A DNA stretch of 64,000 bases, taken from Areca catechu (Eukaryota > Streptophyta > Magnoliopsida > Arecales > Arecaceae). Shown here piece by piece: positions 1 through 11,208 of this stretch (within the stretch, counting starts at the first letter, position 1; every line of letters starts with the position of its first letter). The translations under genes and the position numbers were made by a program. Under the pieces are notes generated by a model, which saw nothing but the letters and a program-made list of their open reading frames with translations, did no database searches and was not told the DNA's origin. Location of the stretch: the NCBI GenBank assembly GCA_021397845.1, contig CM038052.1:46212949-46276948 (forward strand), written 5' to 3'.

Positions 1-2690
1 TATAAATTTAATTACCCCGTACATGAACCCCTATGTTTACTCTGAAATCTTTCACACTAAGAATGGAATATGCCATGAGTACATGTACAAATGAGTTGAA
101 TATGAAGAGAAGCATGATGCAAATGCATGCGAATCACTTGAATGTGATATAAGACCAAGGATGGAGACATATGGAAAATCTTGTGATACTTCCTCAGTAA
201 AGAACAAGCATGTGGACGATGCCGTGAGCTTAAAGCATAATTGTTTGACCATAATTTTGTCGATTTGGTGATCATATAATTTTTGAACACAATGAAATTT
301 TTATGAGGTTTAAAAGCCATAAAAGGATAATAGCGCAAGGCCTTTTGACAATCGACAGTTATACTTCTTAAAATTATCGAGAATCTATTTCTTTGGATAG
401 AATTTATGTACTATATATTAAGAATATTTCCTTAAGATTGGAGATCTATCCGTCTCCAATATTTAGGTGTAGGAGAATCTTTCCACGAGGTTGGAAGTTC
501 AACCTATTCTTTGAAGTTCCCCAAATTGAGAATTTGGTATGGGAGTTCGGCCTACTCTGAAACTGCAATTTTTGTGGTTAAGATCGCCTGAACGTCTCCA
601 TTTTTCAATCTATGACAATTTTTTTGAAGTTAATTCATCAATTTTTTACTTTAATCAAAGTCTAGAAACTTTTTTTAATGAAGGTACTAAACCTACACCA
701 GCTGTTCTTTAGCAATCAATCACTTATTCAACCAACCTACATGTTGGTTCAACAAAATCAATTAGATGCATTTATCAACTAAAATTTGCATTGCATGCGA
801 AGACACCTTGCCACCCTTATTAGTGGTGTGAGGCACAACTTGGACTTGATCTATATTGGATACATGGATGTGACTTATCTATGCACCTTGTTTCAATATA
901 AAATGAGTTGGTAATAATGTTCCATGGTTATCTTTGAGGTTTGGTATGTCTCACCAAATTTAGTTTTATTTGATTTCCATCACTCATATATGTAGCTTGA
1001 TCTTCAAGTCCTATCCAGTCCAACAGGACTAGAATTATCCACAGGCCCGGCACTTTTCTGAGAAAATTAAAAAAAGGGTTGGACAGTTGAATGATGGCAT
1101 TACCCATTTCACTCGCCAATATAAAGGATCAGAGTCAATGGACCAAGCCCCAGTTTTAGCCCAATTACGCCGGGGTGGGATCTCATGCCTTTCGGTGCAG
1201 CCTATAAGCACCTTTATTGTTTTTAAATACATCAATCTATGCTTTTGCTTGTTAATAATTAATCTTTATATCTTGAACTAATTAACACCAGCATTGTAAG
1301 GTTACTTTTAGTATCCAATATTGTCATTCTTGTTGCTGCTGCCGCTACAGTTTCTATTGTTATTGTTGCTGCTGCTGGTGTTCTTATCAATTTTATAGGT
1401 GTTTTTATCATTAGCACTAGTGTTCTTATCACTGTCATTGTTGTTATTGTTATTACTGGTATTACTAATACTAGAGTTAATAGCTGAAATAGTTTAATTT
1501 GTTTTTTGAGTACAAGTTTTAATAGCTAGGTCATGGGTTGACAATTTGATCTTGGGTCAATTGCAAGTCAACCGTCCAAGAAGGCTCGAGACCTCGAGAT
1601 ATAAAATTCCAATATACTCTTTCAAGAACTTGGCTTTATCTAAAAATTGGCTCTCTCATTGAAATTTCTTAACCTGCATTTCCTTGAGATCTAAAATCCC
1701 CAATCAGATCTTCCAAGAACTGGATGCGATCTAAAATCTGGCCCACTATCTGAAATCCCTGACCTTCATTTCCTTCTTCGTCTCAAATTCTATTAACTTG
1801 ATTCCATCCTATATTTAATACCTAATCTTTTCTTCCTCTCTATACCAAACCTTGATGACAATGAATCAGGACATCCTGGCAGCTAGTTGTTTGTGGAACA
1901 TTTGGAGAGTCCATGGTCACAAATCTTTAGAGCATCTGAGGCCTCTCCTAACCATCTTTCAATCGATGGATGGTGCAATTTTTGTTGAGTGGATATCAAT
2001 ATTGAAGGAAAGGGGAATAGCAACATCAATGCAATCCTCGCAATGCCACCTACAGCTTCTACCATGTCGCTGTTTATATCTTCTGATTTACGAGGATCAT
2101 TAGACATACTGTGAACCACCTTGGATACTTTGGATGTGTTTGGATGAGTTTTGGAAGCAAGATTTATCATACCCAAGTCTTGATTGTGAACTGAGACTCG
2201 CAAAATCCATAATTTTATAATCTAAGAGGAGTTACATGAAGTGTTAAGAGATAAAGTTGATGAAAGAATTGAGATATAACTCTACAATGATTCCAACTAA
2301 AAGAGGAATCTAACCCTTATCCTAAAAGAATAGGCCTTACTAGTATCAAGAAACAGACTCCTCATGGTATAGTTTTGTACACATTATTTGAATGAAAGTA
2401 AAACGTGTTTTACCTTATTTTCTCCTTAATTATTCCTTTAACTACAAAAGAAATTCAATTTGGAATTGGGGACTCAAACCTTGTTAGTACAAATAGAAGA
2501 TCGGCACGACAATTTTGTTTAATGACAGGAAAGGGCCTAGAACCCCAATTTCAATTTTTTAAAATACTTTTTTATTATTTTAATTATGTGAGATTTGAGT
2601 TAAGTGAATTGAAAGAAGTTTTTCTTCTCTCTTCAATTGGATCAAGTTAGTATTAGACGCTAGTTCTAATTTATGGAACCTAGTACATGG
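1..2690. other. AT-rich region without a recognisable gene
   Basis: No open frame here has recognisable protein motifs, and no RNA gene was seen. The only distinct local structure is an imperfect trinucleotide tract at about 1310-1480, rich in GTT, ATT and GCT triplets. The stretch may include old, decayed repeats, but I found no terminal repeats or target duplications that would delimit one. Confidence 0.6.
1310..1480. repeat. Imperfect trinucleotide-rich tract
   Basis: GTT, ATT, GCT and CTT triplets recur with three-base periodicity and many interruptions. It is low-complexity sequence and does not sit in a supported reading frame. Confidence 0.5.
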
Positions 2691-2693
2691 TCT
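2691..2693. repeat. Left target-site duplication of the CACTA element (TCT)
   Basis: TCT directly precedes CACTACAG and recurs at 5337-5339 after CTGTAGTG. Confidence 0.8.
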
Positions 2694-2764
2694 CACTACA
2701 GCAAAATAGGGTTATCCCGACCCTTTTCTGGCGATGCTTCTCTGAAGCGTTGGGAAGAACCAGA

Positions 2765-3390
2765 ACCCGCCGACGGTTTTTGAAAGTGCTGGCAAAACTG
2801 AAAGTCCGCGACGTTTTTAAGCGTCGGCAATTAACCCTTAGTTTTACCGACGCTTTTAAGCGTCGCCGGACCATTCCGCAGAAATCCGGGATATTTGCCA
2901 ACGTTTATAAGCGTCGCTGGAGTCTGGGACCTTTGCCGACGCTTTTAAGCGTCGCCAGACTTGGGACATTTACCGACGCTTATAAGCGTCGCGGAGTCCA
3001 GGGACCTTTGCCGACGCTTATAAGCGTCGCCGGATCGGCCATTTGCCGACGCTTTTAAGCGTCAGGACCTTTACCGACGCTTTAAAGCGTCGCCACAGTT
3101 TTGGACCTTTGCCGATGCTTTTAAGCGTCGCCGTTACCGACGCTTTTAAGCGTCGCGGAGTCCAGGAACCTTTGCCGACGCTTATAAACGTCGCCGGATC
3201 GTACATTTGCCAACGCTTTTAAGCGTTGCCGAAGTCCGTGACCTTTGCCGACGCTTTAAAGGGTCGCCAAAGGTTCCAGGACATTTGGCGACGCTTATAA
3301 GCGTCGCTATAGTTTCCAGGTTATTTAGCGGCGCTTATAAGCGTCGCTAGAGTCCACGACTTTTGGCGATGCTTATAAGCGTCGCCGGAC
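2765..3390. repeat. Left subterminal palindromic repeat block of the CACTA element
   Basis: About 16 imperfect copies of a roughly 20 bp palindrome with arms GCGACGCTT and AAGCGTCGC, spaced every 25-45 bp. The central bases are mostly TTTTAA or TTATAA. The spacers share short phrases such as GGGACCTTTGCC, so the true repeat unit is the palindrome plus a variable linker. In related elements such blocks are binding sites for the regulatory transposition protein; here that role is inferred. Confidence 0.85.
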
Positions 3391-3394
3391 TCCA

Positions 3395-3649
3395 AGTTCC
3401 CCCCCCCCACCCAACCATAATTCTGCTTGCAGCCGCCAAACCAACTCCCCCCCCCCCCCCCCGAACTCCTCCTCACCCTCCCCCCCCGCCTCCTCCTTCT
3501 CCTCCTCCTCCCCCCCGCTCGGTCCGCCGCCGAACCCCCACCGCCCCCCCAACTCCTCCTCCTCCTCCCCCCTCCTCCTCCTCCTCCTCCTCCCCCCCAC
3601 GCCACCGAACACCCCCCCCCCCCCCCCCCCCCCCCCCGCGCTCCTCCTC

Positions 3650-3684
<35 letters not shown>

Positions 3685-3920
3685 CCCCCCCCATGCCACC
3701 GAACACCCCCACCCCCTCCTCCTCCCCCCCCCCCTCCTCCTTCACCCCCCCCCCCCCCACGCCACCGAACAACCCCCCCCCCCCCCCCCCAACTCCTCCT
3801 CCTCCCCCCCCCCTCCTCCTCCTCCTCCTCCGCTCGATCCGCCGACGTAGCAGCCGTCCGTGATCTCCCGGTCGATCAAGCCGCTGCCGAACCCCCCCTC
3901 CTCCTCCTCCTCCTCCGCTC
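3395..3920. repeat. C-rich low-complexity tract (poly-C and CCT repeats)
   Basis: About 520 bp of near-pure pyrimidine: runs of eight or more C alternate with CCT triplets, and there are scattered phrases such as GCCACCGAAC. The complementary strand is correspondingly G-rich. Long proline, glycine or arginine frames across it on both strands are composition artefacts. Confidence 0.85.
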
Positions 3921-4790
3921 GGTAAGTTTTTTTTTTTTTTCCATCAATTTAGTCAGAATATGTAAAAGTTTTGTTTTCTCACAATATAGAAGAAAATGTG
4001 CACCTGAGGAATTGGGGCTAAAATGAATGTTCCAATAATCTTTGCAAAACAGAATGTGATACCTTGGTTTTTTGTGTGAATTAGCATTTCTATGATCAAC
4101 TTGAAAGAATAATATGGGCCTGATCCTAGTCATACCATTCTAATATCTTTGTTCCATGGTACCTGTAAGATTTTTGAGGTATTATAGCATTGCTAACATG
4201 TTTGCTCATTCTTTTATCCCATAAGTTTCTGTATATCTTTTGTGAATTAGTTTGAGACATTAGGGAAATTTATTCCCAAAAAAATTATAAGTTTGCTCAT
4301 GGAATTAATTAGTTGTTTCTTTAGGATCCCAGCTTATTGCATCAGATCCATGCAACTTGTAGTTCATTTCTTGTTATATTTTATATTCGTGGTTTTGTTG
4401 CTAAGTCATTTTTCCATGTAAGAAAGTTGCTAATGACACCTTTTTCATGTTAAAGGTTATGCAAAAGCCTGTCTTTATCTCCTTGACCATTCAGAGAATT
4501 GTGGTGGATTACAGCTTTTATTAGTTATTTGTCTTTGACTTAAGCTCTCCTTGCTAGCCTAATCACTTTATAAGCTGCATAATAATTACAATTTGCACCA
4601 AAATGAGGACCTAACTATCTAAAGCTGCACTTATGTGGTGTTCTGAGGATGAATATAAAACTATAGCTTCAATTATGGCTGTTTTCCAAAAGCAGATGAG
4701 AGAAATTTATTTTTGAAGTACAAACTTGCTCCACAGGCCAGTTTCAATCTGCTCTTTCCTCACAGGCCAGTTTGTGAGGATTAGGCTTGG
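3921..4790. other. T-rich interior of the CACTA element, possibly captured intron
   Basis: T-rich sequence without a coding frame. It begins immediately after a donor-like CGGTAAGT at about 3918-3925 and ends near two acceptor-like CACAGGCC sites (about 4731-4768) that lie in a short direct repeat. This could be intron sequence from a captured host gene fragment, but no exon was recognised. Confidence 0.3.
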
Positions 4791-5310
4791 AGTCTAGCGA
4801 CGCTTTAAAGCGTTGCTAACTGGCGATGCTTTAAAGCGTCGCTTGGCTTGGTGTCTAGCGACGCTTTAAAGCGTCGCAGGTTTCAGTTCTAGCGATGCTT
4901 TAAAGCATCGCTAAAACTTGAACTGGCGACGCTTTAAAGCGTCGCTGGGTTTGGTGTCTACCGACGCTTTAAAGCGTCAAGTGGCGAGTTCTAGCGATGC
5001 TTTAAAGCGTCGCTAGACTAAACCCTAGCGACGCTTGGGAAAAGCGTCGCTAGAACTGAAATTGGCGACGCTTTAAAGCGTCGCTAGATTTGGTGTCTAG
5101 CGATGCTTTAAAGCGTCGCTAAATGCCGACGCTTTAAAGCGTCGCTAAAAGCCGACGCTTTAAAGCATCGCTAGAATTGCGACGCTTTTTCCAAGCATCG
5201 ATAAGTTGCGTCCCAACGCTTGCATAGGCGACGCTTTAACGACGCTTTACAAAATGTCGGGAGATTATTTAGCGACGCTTATAAGCATCGGTAAAAGTCA
5301 AAAAAAGCAT
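4790..5310. repeat. Right subterminal palindromic repeat block of the CACTA element
   Basis: About 16 copies of the same palindrome as the left block, but nearly all have the centre TTTAAA, giving the self-complementary GCGACGCTTTAAAGCGTCGC. A few copies carry expanded centres, for example near 5030 and 5180. Confidence 0.85.
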
Positions 5311-5336
5311 CGGTAAAGCCCAGATTCACTGTAGTG

Positions 5337-5339
5337 TCT
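5337..5339. repeat. Right target-site duplication of the CACTA element (TCT)
   Basis: TCT directly follows CTGTAGTG and matches the three bases at 2691-2693. Confidence 0.8.
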
Positions 5340-5999
5340 ACACCTAAGCAATACAGGTAGGGAGGAATAAAACTTTCAATCTTTGCTTTAAAAGATGAGG
5401 ATGTGAAAATCTTCTCAGTCAATTTGAGGGAGAAGATTGCATAAACCTTGTATTTCAATGATACCTTTGGTTCTTAAACTTGCACCTCTTATTGCAAATT
5501 TATCTCTAACATCTAGAGATGAAAAAAAGAATAAGACCAACCCCAAGAACTCAAATTCCATGACTTTGACATTTCACAGTTGAAGCACAAATCAAGAAAC
5601 CTGTGTATGATTGGTTTATCAATGCAAATGATGGAAATAGAAAGATCATTAGAAATTTATTTCATTATTTATCAATACATGAGCATCTAGAAAGTTACCC
5701 TTGTTTGCCTCAAGGTTTTCAGTCATACTTTTACTTGGTGAATTCTTATTTAAGGGTCAACAATAGTGCTGATTTGATGTGGAAAAATTCAAGAGCTCGA
5801 TTAAGAAGTATTTCTATCTAAAAAGAGTTCGATTGAGAAGCAAGCACAGGACTATATCACCGAGTTTGTAAATTGGCTATCTCTTTAAGGATCTTTATTA
5901 CCAAATTTGCATTTTCCATGAACTGCATCAAAAGTCTCCATGAGAATATCTAAAAAGAGCTAAAAATTTTCAAAGTTAAAAGTTTCAATGAAGCTATCA
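5340..5999. other. AT-rich spacer between the CACTA and Tat elements
   Basis: No recognisable gene or repeat. A 72-codon open frame near 5603-5821 has no motif I recognise and is not called. Confidence 0.5.
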
Positions 6000-6169
6000 T
6001 GGATATGGCAAGATCGCTAACGTGGAGTGATATGGTGAGATCGCTGACGTGGAGCATGCGTCAGATCCAGCTGGTGATCAAGCACGTGGTGTTCTCTTCC
6101 GAGCTCTTCCGCCAGGTGGCTTGACCAGCGGTCAAACCCACCTCGGGCCGAGCTCGGCACCTCTGCCCC

Positions 6170-7660
6170 TTCCGCTAGGTGTCGACCCAGGAGGGGTCCA
6201 TCCCGGTCGAAGCGGGCCTGCCTTTGCTCCTCCACCAGGTGGCACCCCCAGACAGGTCCACCTCGGTCGGAGTCGAGCTAGGCACCTCTGCCCCTTCGCT
6301 AGGTGTTGACCTAAGAGGGGTCCACCTCGAACAAAGCGGACTTGCCTCTGCTCCTCTGCAAGGTGGCACCCCCAGACGGGTCCACCTCGGTCAGAGTCGA
6401 GCCAGGAACCTCTACACCTTCGCCAGGTGTTGACCCAGGAGGGATCCACCTCGATCGAAGCGGGCCTGCCTCTGCTCCTCTTCCAGGTGGCACCCCCAGA
6501 TGGGTCCACCTCGGCCGGAGTCGAGCCAGGCACCTCTGCCCCTTCGCTAGGTGTCAACCCAAGAGGGGTCCACCTCTCCACCTCAGTCGAAGCGGGCTTG
6601 CCTCTGCTCCTCCACCAGGTGGCACCTTTAGACGGGTCCACTTCGGTTGGAGTCGAGCCAGGCATCTCTGCCCCTTCACCAGGTGTCGACCTGGGAGGGG
6701 TCCACCATGACCGAAGCGGGCGTGCCTTTGCTCCTCCGCTAGGTGGCACCCCTAGACGGGTCCACCTTGGTCAGAGTCGAGCCGGGCACTTTTGCCTCTT
6801 TGCTAGGTGTCGACCCAGGAGGGGTCCACCTTGGCCGAAGTGGGCCTGCCTCTACTCCTCCGCCAGGTGGCACCCCCAGACGGGTCCACCTCGGCCGGAG
6901 TCGAGCCAGGCACCTTTGCCCATTCGCCAGGTGTTGACCCAGGAGGGGTCCACCTCGGCCGAAGCGGGCCTGCCTCTGCTCCTCCACCAGGTGGCATCCC
7001 AGATGGATCCATCTCGGCCGGAGTCGAGCCAGGCACCTCCGCCCCTTCGCCAGGTGTCGACCCAGGAGGGGTCCACCTAGGCTGAAATGGGCCTTCCTCT
7101 GCTCCTCCACCAGGTGGCACCCCGAGACGGGTCCACCTCGGCCGGAGTCGAGCTGGGCACCTCTGTCCCTTCACCAGGTGTCGACCCAGGAGGGATCCAC
7201 CTCGGTCGAAGTGTGCCTGCCTCTGCTCCTTCGCCAGGTGGCACCCCTGGACAAGTCCATCTCGGCCAGAGTCGAGCCAGGCACCTGTACCCCTTTGCCA
7301 GGTGTCGACCCAAGAGGGGTCCACCTCGGTCGAAGCGGGCCTGCCTCTGCTCCTCCGCTAGGTGGCACCCCCAGACGAGTCCACCTCGGCTGGAGTTGAG
7401 CCAGGCACCTTTGCCCCTTCGCCAGGTGTCGACTTGGGAGGGGTCCATCTCGGTCGAAGCAGGCCTGCCTCTGCTCCTCTGTCGGGTGGCACCCCCAGAC
7501 GGGTCCACCTCGATCGAAGTCGAGCTGGGCACCTCTGCCTCTTCGCCAGGTGGGGCCCTAGACGGGTCCATCTTGGCTAGAGTCGAGCCAGGCACCTCTG
7601 CTCCTTCGTCAGGTGGTGTCCCTAGATGGGTCCACCTCGATCGAAGTCAAGCCTTCTGTG
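6170..7660 (+). repeat. 124 bp minisatellite within the Tat 5' LTR
   Basis: About 12 tandem units. The phrase AGGTGGCACC recurs at 6237, 6361, 6485 and onward at about 124 bp. Each unit is itself two related halves of about 62 bp, one containing GGTGGCACCCCCAGACGGG and the other GGTGTCGACCCAGGAGGGG, so the array is a dimeric higher-order repeat. It lies upstream of the TATA box, in U3. Confidence 0.88.
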
Positions 7661-8067
7661 TGGAAGCATTGAAAGGATCGAAGGTGCAGGCCCCGAGGAT
7701 GTTGCTGAGTCCGACGTGCACAGTGCAGCATGCCTAGTACGGCATTCCCAGATCTGTAACGGTGCGCAAAACCTCGCTTGCACCAGTTTAGGAGGGACAC
7801 TTTGGTCGAGGTGCCAGATCTGGCGACCGGTGGCCTGGAACCCCTCTGAAGGGGAAAGACGCAATCAATGCCTTGAGTCCGGGGGTGCCTGTGCCTAGAT
7901 TGAGGTCCCGCCTAGTTCCCTTTTTTGTGACAGCACGGCGGACGAGGCAAGCTTGCCACTTAACTCCCGACCGAAAGGAGAGGCTATCTTAGGGGGATGG
8001 CTAATGGGCACTGTTGACCTCCAAGGCTCCTAGATGAGAAAACCGAGGCACCGGAGCACCCAACGAT

Positions 8068-8075
8068 TATAAAAG
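8068..8075 (+). promoter_or_regulatory. TATA box of the Tat 5' LTR
   Basis: TATAAAAG lies about 400 bp before the LTR end, where a U3/R boundary is expected. The matching place in the 3' LTR, near 50536-50545, reads TTTCAAAAG, so that copy has lost the box. Confidence 0.55.
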
Positions 8076-8468
8076 GACACGAATAGGCAAGGAAAAAGGT
8101 AAGCGAACAAGAGGGCAAATGCATGGAAGGAGAGAACAAGCAACTCTGGCTCTGAGAACTTGCAGGAACGAGTATGGCGAGCACCATCACGAAAATTGGA
8201 GTGCTGACCCCCTCATTCTCACTCACTCTCACTCATCTCCTCATTAAAGATTCCTTTAAGCACAGAGACCGAATGGGGATCCGTCTTAGTGGATCTATTC
8301 CACTTTACCACTCGCTAATTTGACCGTCGGAGTGCCCCCGCCGGAACCCCTGGCCCGGGTCTTTAACCTTGTTTTGCAGGTCCGGGAGCATTAGGATTCT
8401 AGAGTAAAGGGAACCGAGGTCCGGTGCCAACTCACAGCTACAGGCCATAGCGGTAAGGTTGGCAACAG

Positions 8469-8489
8469 ATTGGCGCACTAGGTAGGGGG
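8469..8489 (+). other. Primer-binding site of the Tat element
   Basis: ATTGGCGCACTAGGTAGG follows the LTR end at once. TTGGCGC-type sites are common in plant Ty3/gypsy elements. I did not assign the tRNA. Confidence 0.6.
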
Positions 8490-8552
8490 GCAAGACGAAA
8501 GCTCCTGTACGGATATGCTCCCCACGAGCTTAGGAATAGCTCGATCCCAAAC

Positions 8553-9445
8553 ATGGTGGTGACTCGTAGCCATGAAGCTTCCACCAGCCGAGCAGGAGAG
8601 GTTCCCTCTCTCCCAGGCCCCTACAGCCCGGAGAGGGAACTTCCCGCTCCCCCTCCTCAGTTGCCCTCGGTAGATAGTCAGTATGCTGCTATTGTCCAAT
8701 AACTATAGATGCTGACCACAGCCGTGAGGCAGCTGCACCATCAGCAGCGCTCCTTGGTTACTCAACCTCAGCCAGGGGCCCCCGTGGAAGCCTGCGCTCT
8801 ATTCAAGGCAGGCCATCCCATCCGCGAGTAGCAACCAACCTCCGCGGGAGTCACCAGACCCCTACAAAGAGAAATCACACTAGGTTGAAGGACCACAAGA
8901 GCCGATCCCAGACGGACGATAATGATGCCGCCAAGCACAGCAAGTGTTGCCTGGGCAAGGCCCCTCATTGTGACCCGTCGGCCCCTACTTCTCCAGCGGC
9001 CTCGGTGGAAGGTTTCAACGATGAGGTCATCAGGCGTATAGCTTAAAAGTGCTTGGAAGAGCAAGAGTGCAAACTGGCGAAGCTCTTGTGCCGATTTGCC
9101 AACATGTAGGGCTCCCCTAGCGAGCCAGTGGGCTATAATGCCCAACCACCCTTCTTCCGGGAAATCCAAGAGAAACTGATTCTGAGTCAGTTCCACTTGT
9201 CTCAGGTGGATCCCTACGATGGGACCACTGACCACCTGGACCACTTGGAGAGCTATAAAGCTATCATGAGAGTCGAGGGGACGATGGATGCCCTCCTGTG
9301 CATTACCTTTCCAGTCACCCTCCGGAAGGCCGCTCGAATTTGGTTCACCCACCTCGAGCCAGAATCCATCGACTCCTTCCAGTAATTGGAAAGGAGGTTT
9401 ATGACGCACTTCGATGCCTGTCGAAAAATGCCATAGGAGGTTGAT
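8553..9445 (+). pseudogene. gag: Tat gag, 5' portion (broken)
   Basis: The polyprotein appears to start at ATG 8553, 85 bp after the LTR, with a Pro/Ser-rich N-terminus. At about 9128-9440 lies a retrotransposon gag domain: a PYDGTTDH-type segment, then a bundle ending in ARIWF and a Ser/Phe motif, as in plant gypsy capsids. Several stops (near 8699 and 9383, for example) and frame changes break it. The reading is cut at 9445, where the solo LTR is inserted, and resumes at 40799. Many stops look like Gln CAG to TAG changes. Confidence 0.75.
9441..9445 (+). repeat. Left target-site duplication of the solo LTR (TTGAT)
   Basis: TTGAT precedes TGATGGGGGACA and recurs at 40794-40798 after TGTCCCATCA. 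Confidence 0.85.
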
Positions 9446-10184
9446 TGATGGGGGACAAAAATAAAATGATAAATGGAGAGTTTTAGCAAGCTAACCAGCA
9501 AGCAAACTTGAGCAATTAATTATCAAATAAATGGTCTAAATTAATCCAAGAAAAGAATCTTCATAAGGAGACTAATTGATCTAAATTACAATACTCGAAA
9601 TGTAGATTTAGTTCAAAATAGAGATTAGGATCTTCATGGCAAGGAAACCATCACTACTAGGACAAGTTAACCTTCAAATGATCAGATCTAATGAAGCTTA
9701 GGAAGAGTTTTCCTACCAACAATGATGGCTAATTATTTGGTGGAAGAAGGAGCTCTCTTCACTCAAGGATTGAGGTCCAAACCATAAGACTAGCACTCCC
9801 TACCTTTAGGACTCACCTTGGCTTGGAGACCTTCATCTTGGACTTGGAAAATTAGAGAAAACCTGCATCAAATCAGAGATTAGGCATTGAAGGAGAATTC
9901 AAAATTGGAATGGAAACAAGAAGAAGAAGAAAGGGTAAACAAGGAAGTAGAAATTGGCGCCTTCAAGGAATGATGCTTGGATCTTGGATCAAGCAAGGAG
10001 CACTCCACCTTTCAAGCACTCAAAGGACCTCTCACTCCCTTCTCAAACATGAATTTAAACACTCCAACTTAAAGGACTAAATCACTCCAACTAGAAGAAC
10101 TAAATCACTCCATACAAGAAGAATTCAAGATAGAACTCAACAAGAAAAAAAACCTTCATTAATTCTCAAAATATTTCATACATG

Positions 10185-10189
10185 GAATG
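10185..10189 (+). repeat. Left target-site duplication of the Sirevirus array (GAATG)
   Basis: GAATG immediately precedes the first base of LTR1 and recurs at 40145-40149 after LTR4. No such duplication borders LTR2 or LTR3. Confidence 0.92.
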
Positions 10190-10482
10190 TGTTGGCTTTG
10201 ACTCCTTAGTTTTGATGATCAACAAAAGGTTGAGTATATGTTTGGACTAATGTTTAATCTCAAGATAAAGCTTCAGGACTTAGGTTATTCAAAAAGAGTA
10301 TCAAGAGTACAATGATGAAAATAAGTTTACCTGATTTGGAAAAGAGCTCTTCTACCTTGGACAAGATCAAAATTTTCATAATGGACCTTCTTGTTAAGAA
10401 ATATTTGACAAAAGAAACAAAGGCTTAAAGAAACTCAAGCATGGCACGCATATCTCAAGAGTTTCAGAAAAATTCAGATCAG

Positions 10483-10775
10483 AGGTCGACCCCCAGAGGT
10501 CGACACCTTGTCAAAGGTCGACCACCAGAGGTCGACTCATGAAGAAAAGAAAAGTTCAGCATGGCCGGCACGGCAAAGTCTTAGTGGCACGCTTCAGAGG
10601 TCGACCACCAGAGGTCAACACCTGTCCAGAGGTCGACACCAGAGGTCGACTCATAGCCTGAGAATTCAAAATGGGCAGAACTATGGTATTCTGAACTTTT
10701 GCCTAAATTTTACTGGAGGTCGACTCATGAGGTCGACACTTGATCCAGAGGTCGACTCATGAGGTCGACTCATGG
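10483..10775 (+). repeat. GAGGTCGAC motif cluster in U3 of LTR1
   Basis: Eleven GGTCGAC copies and one GGTCAAC variant lie in about 290 bp, often paired as GAGGTCGACTCATGAGGTCG. Equivalent clusters occupy LTR2 (about 19980-20275), LTR3 (29475-29768) and LTR4 (38970-39255, with one motif fewer). The same motif recurs in the leader of the extra ORF. The position upstream of the likely TATA box suggests a regulatory role, which is inferred. Confidence 0.8.
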
Positions 10776-10880
10776 CATAACGGCTAGTTTTTCTGAACTT
10801 CTGATTTGATTTCCAACGGCCATAAACGGCCATATTTTTTAATCTAACGGTCTTGTGGAGTTGTTTCAGCATGAATGAGG

Positions 10881-10887
10881 TATTTAA
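10881..10887 (+). promoter_or_regulatory. Candidate TATA box of Sirevirus LTR1
   Basis: TATTTAA lies between inverted GAGG and CCTC about 690 bp into the LTR, just after the motif cluster. The same site is conserved in all four LTRs. Confidence 0.45.
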
Positions 10888-11208
10888 CCTCCACCAAACT
10901 TCAAAAAAGACAAGGAGACAAAGTGAAAAAGTGTTGATTCAAAGTACAAAACCTTCAATCACTTCCAAGCCAAAAGAGTGAGAAAGCCAAGAGATTCCCT
11001 AGCAAAAAGTTTTCCATCTTTGAGGAATCCAACATTCAAGTATTTGGCATTTAGTGAGGTCCAAAGATTCCAAGGGAAAAGGCTTGAAGAGTCTCCATCA
11101 AGAGCTTCAACGAATTTCTTATTGCTCAAAAGGAGTTTGTTTTATTTTTATTCATTGTATTCAAATTCTATTTGTGGTAGGCTAGTTTCAAGGAAATTTG
11201 AAACTAGA

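Larger units (their letters stand above)
2694..5336. mobile_element. Non-autonomous CACTA (CMC/EnSpm) DNA transposon, about 2.64 kb
   Basis: The left end begins CACTACAG and the right end closes with CTGTAGTG, the inverted termini that define CACTA elements. Three bases, TCT, flank both ends (2691-2693 and 5337-5339), matching the 3 bp target duplication of this superfamily. Inside each end lies a block of short palindromic repeats, the usual subterminal architecture where the family's TNPA-like protein binds. There is no transposase-like frame in the 2.6 kb, so it would have to be moved by a transposase encoded elsewhere. Ends and duplication are read directly; the family assignment follows from them. 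Confidence 0.88.
6000..8467 (+). repeat. 5' LTR of the Tat element
   Basis: It matches 48546-50931 along its length. It starts near TGGATATGGCAAG and ends in GCAACA directly before a primer-binding site. The first two thirds are a 124 bp minisatellite; the last 800 bp are unique and hold the promoter. Confidence 0.88.

Noticed and set aside
1852..2203. Overlapping 83- and 106-codon frames on opposite strands
   Set aside because: No recognisable motif and no codon or context support for either.
3321..4026. Long Pro-, Gly- and Arg-rich frames on both strands
   Set aside because: Direct translation of a poly-C/CCT tract; no codon structure.
2765..5310. Palindrome blocks as transcription terminators
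   Set aside because: They lie in both subterminal regions of a CACTA element with matching ends and a TCT duplication, which explains them better.
6049..7737. Several overlapping open frames of 60-217 codons on both strands
   Set aside because: They come from the 124 bp minisatellite. The unit length is not a multiple of three, so the same bases are read in all frames. There is no consistent start and no domain.
9128..9385. 85-codon frame as an independent small gene
   Set aside because: It is a segment of the Tat gag domain between stops and continues after the nested insertion at 40799.
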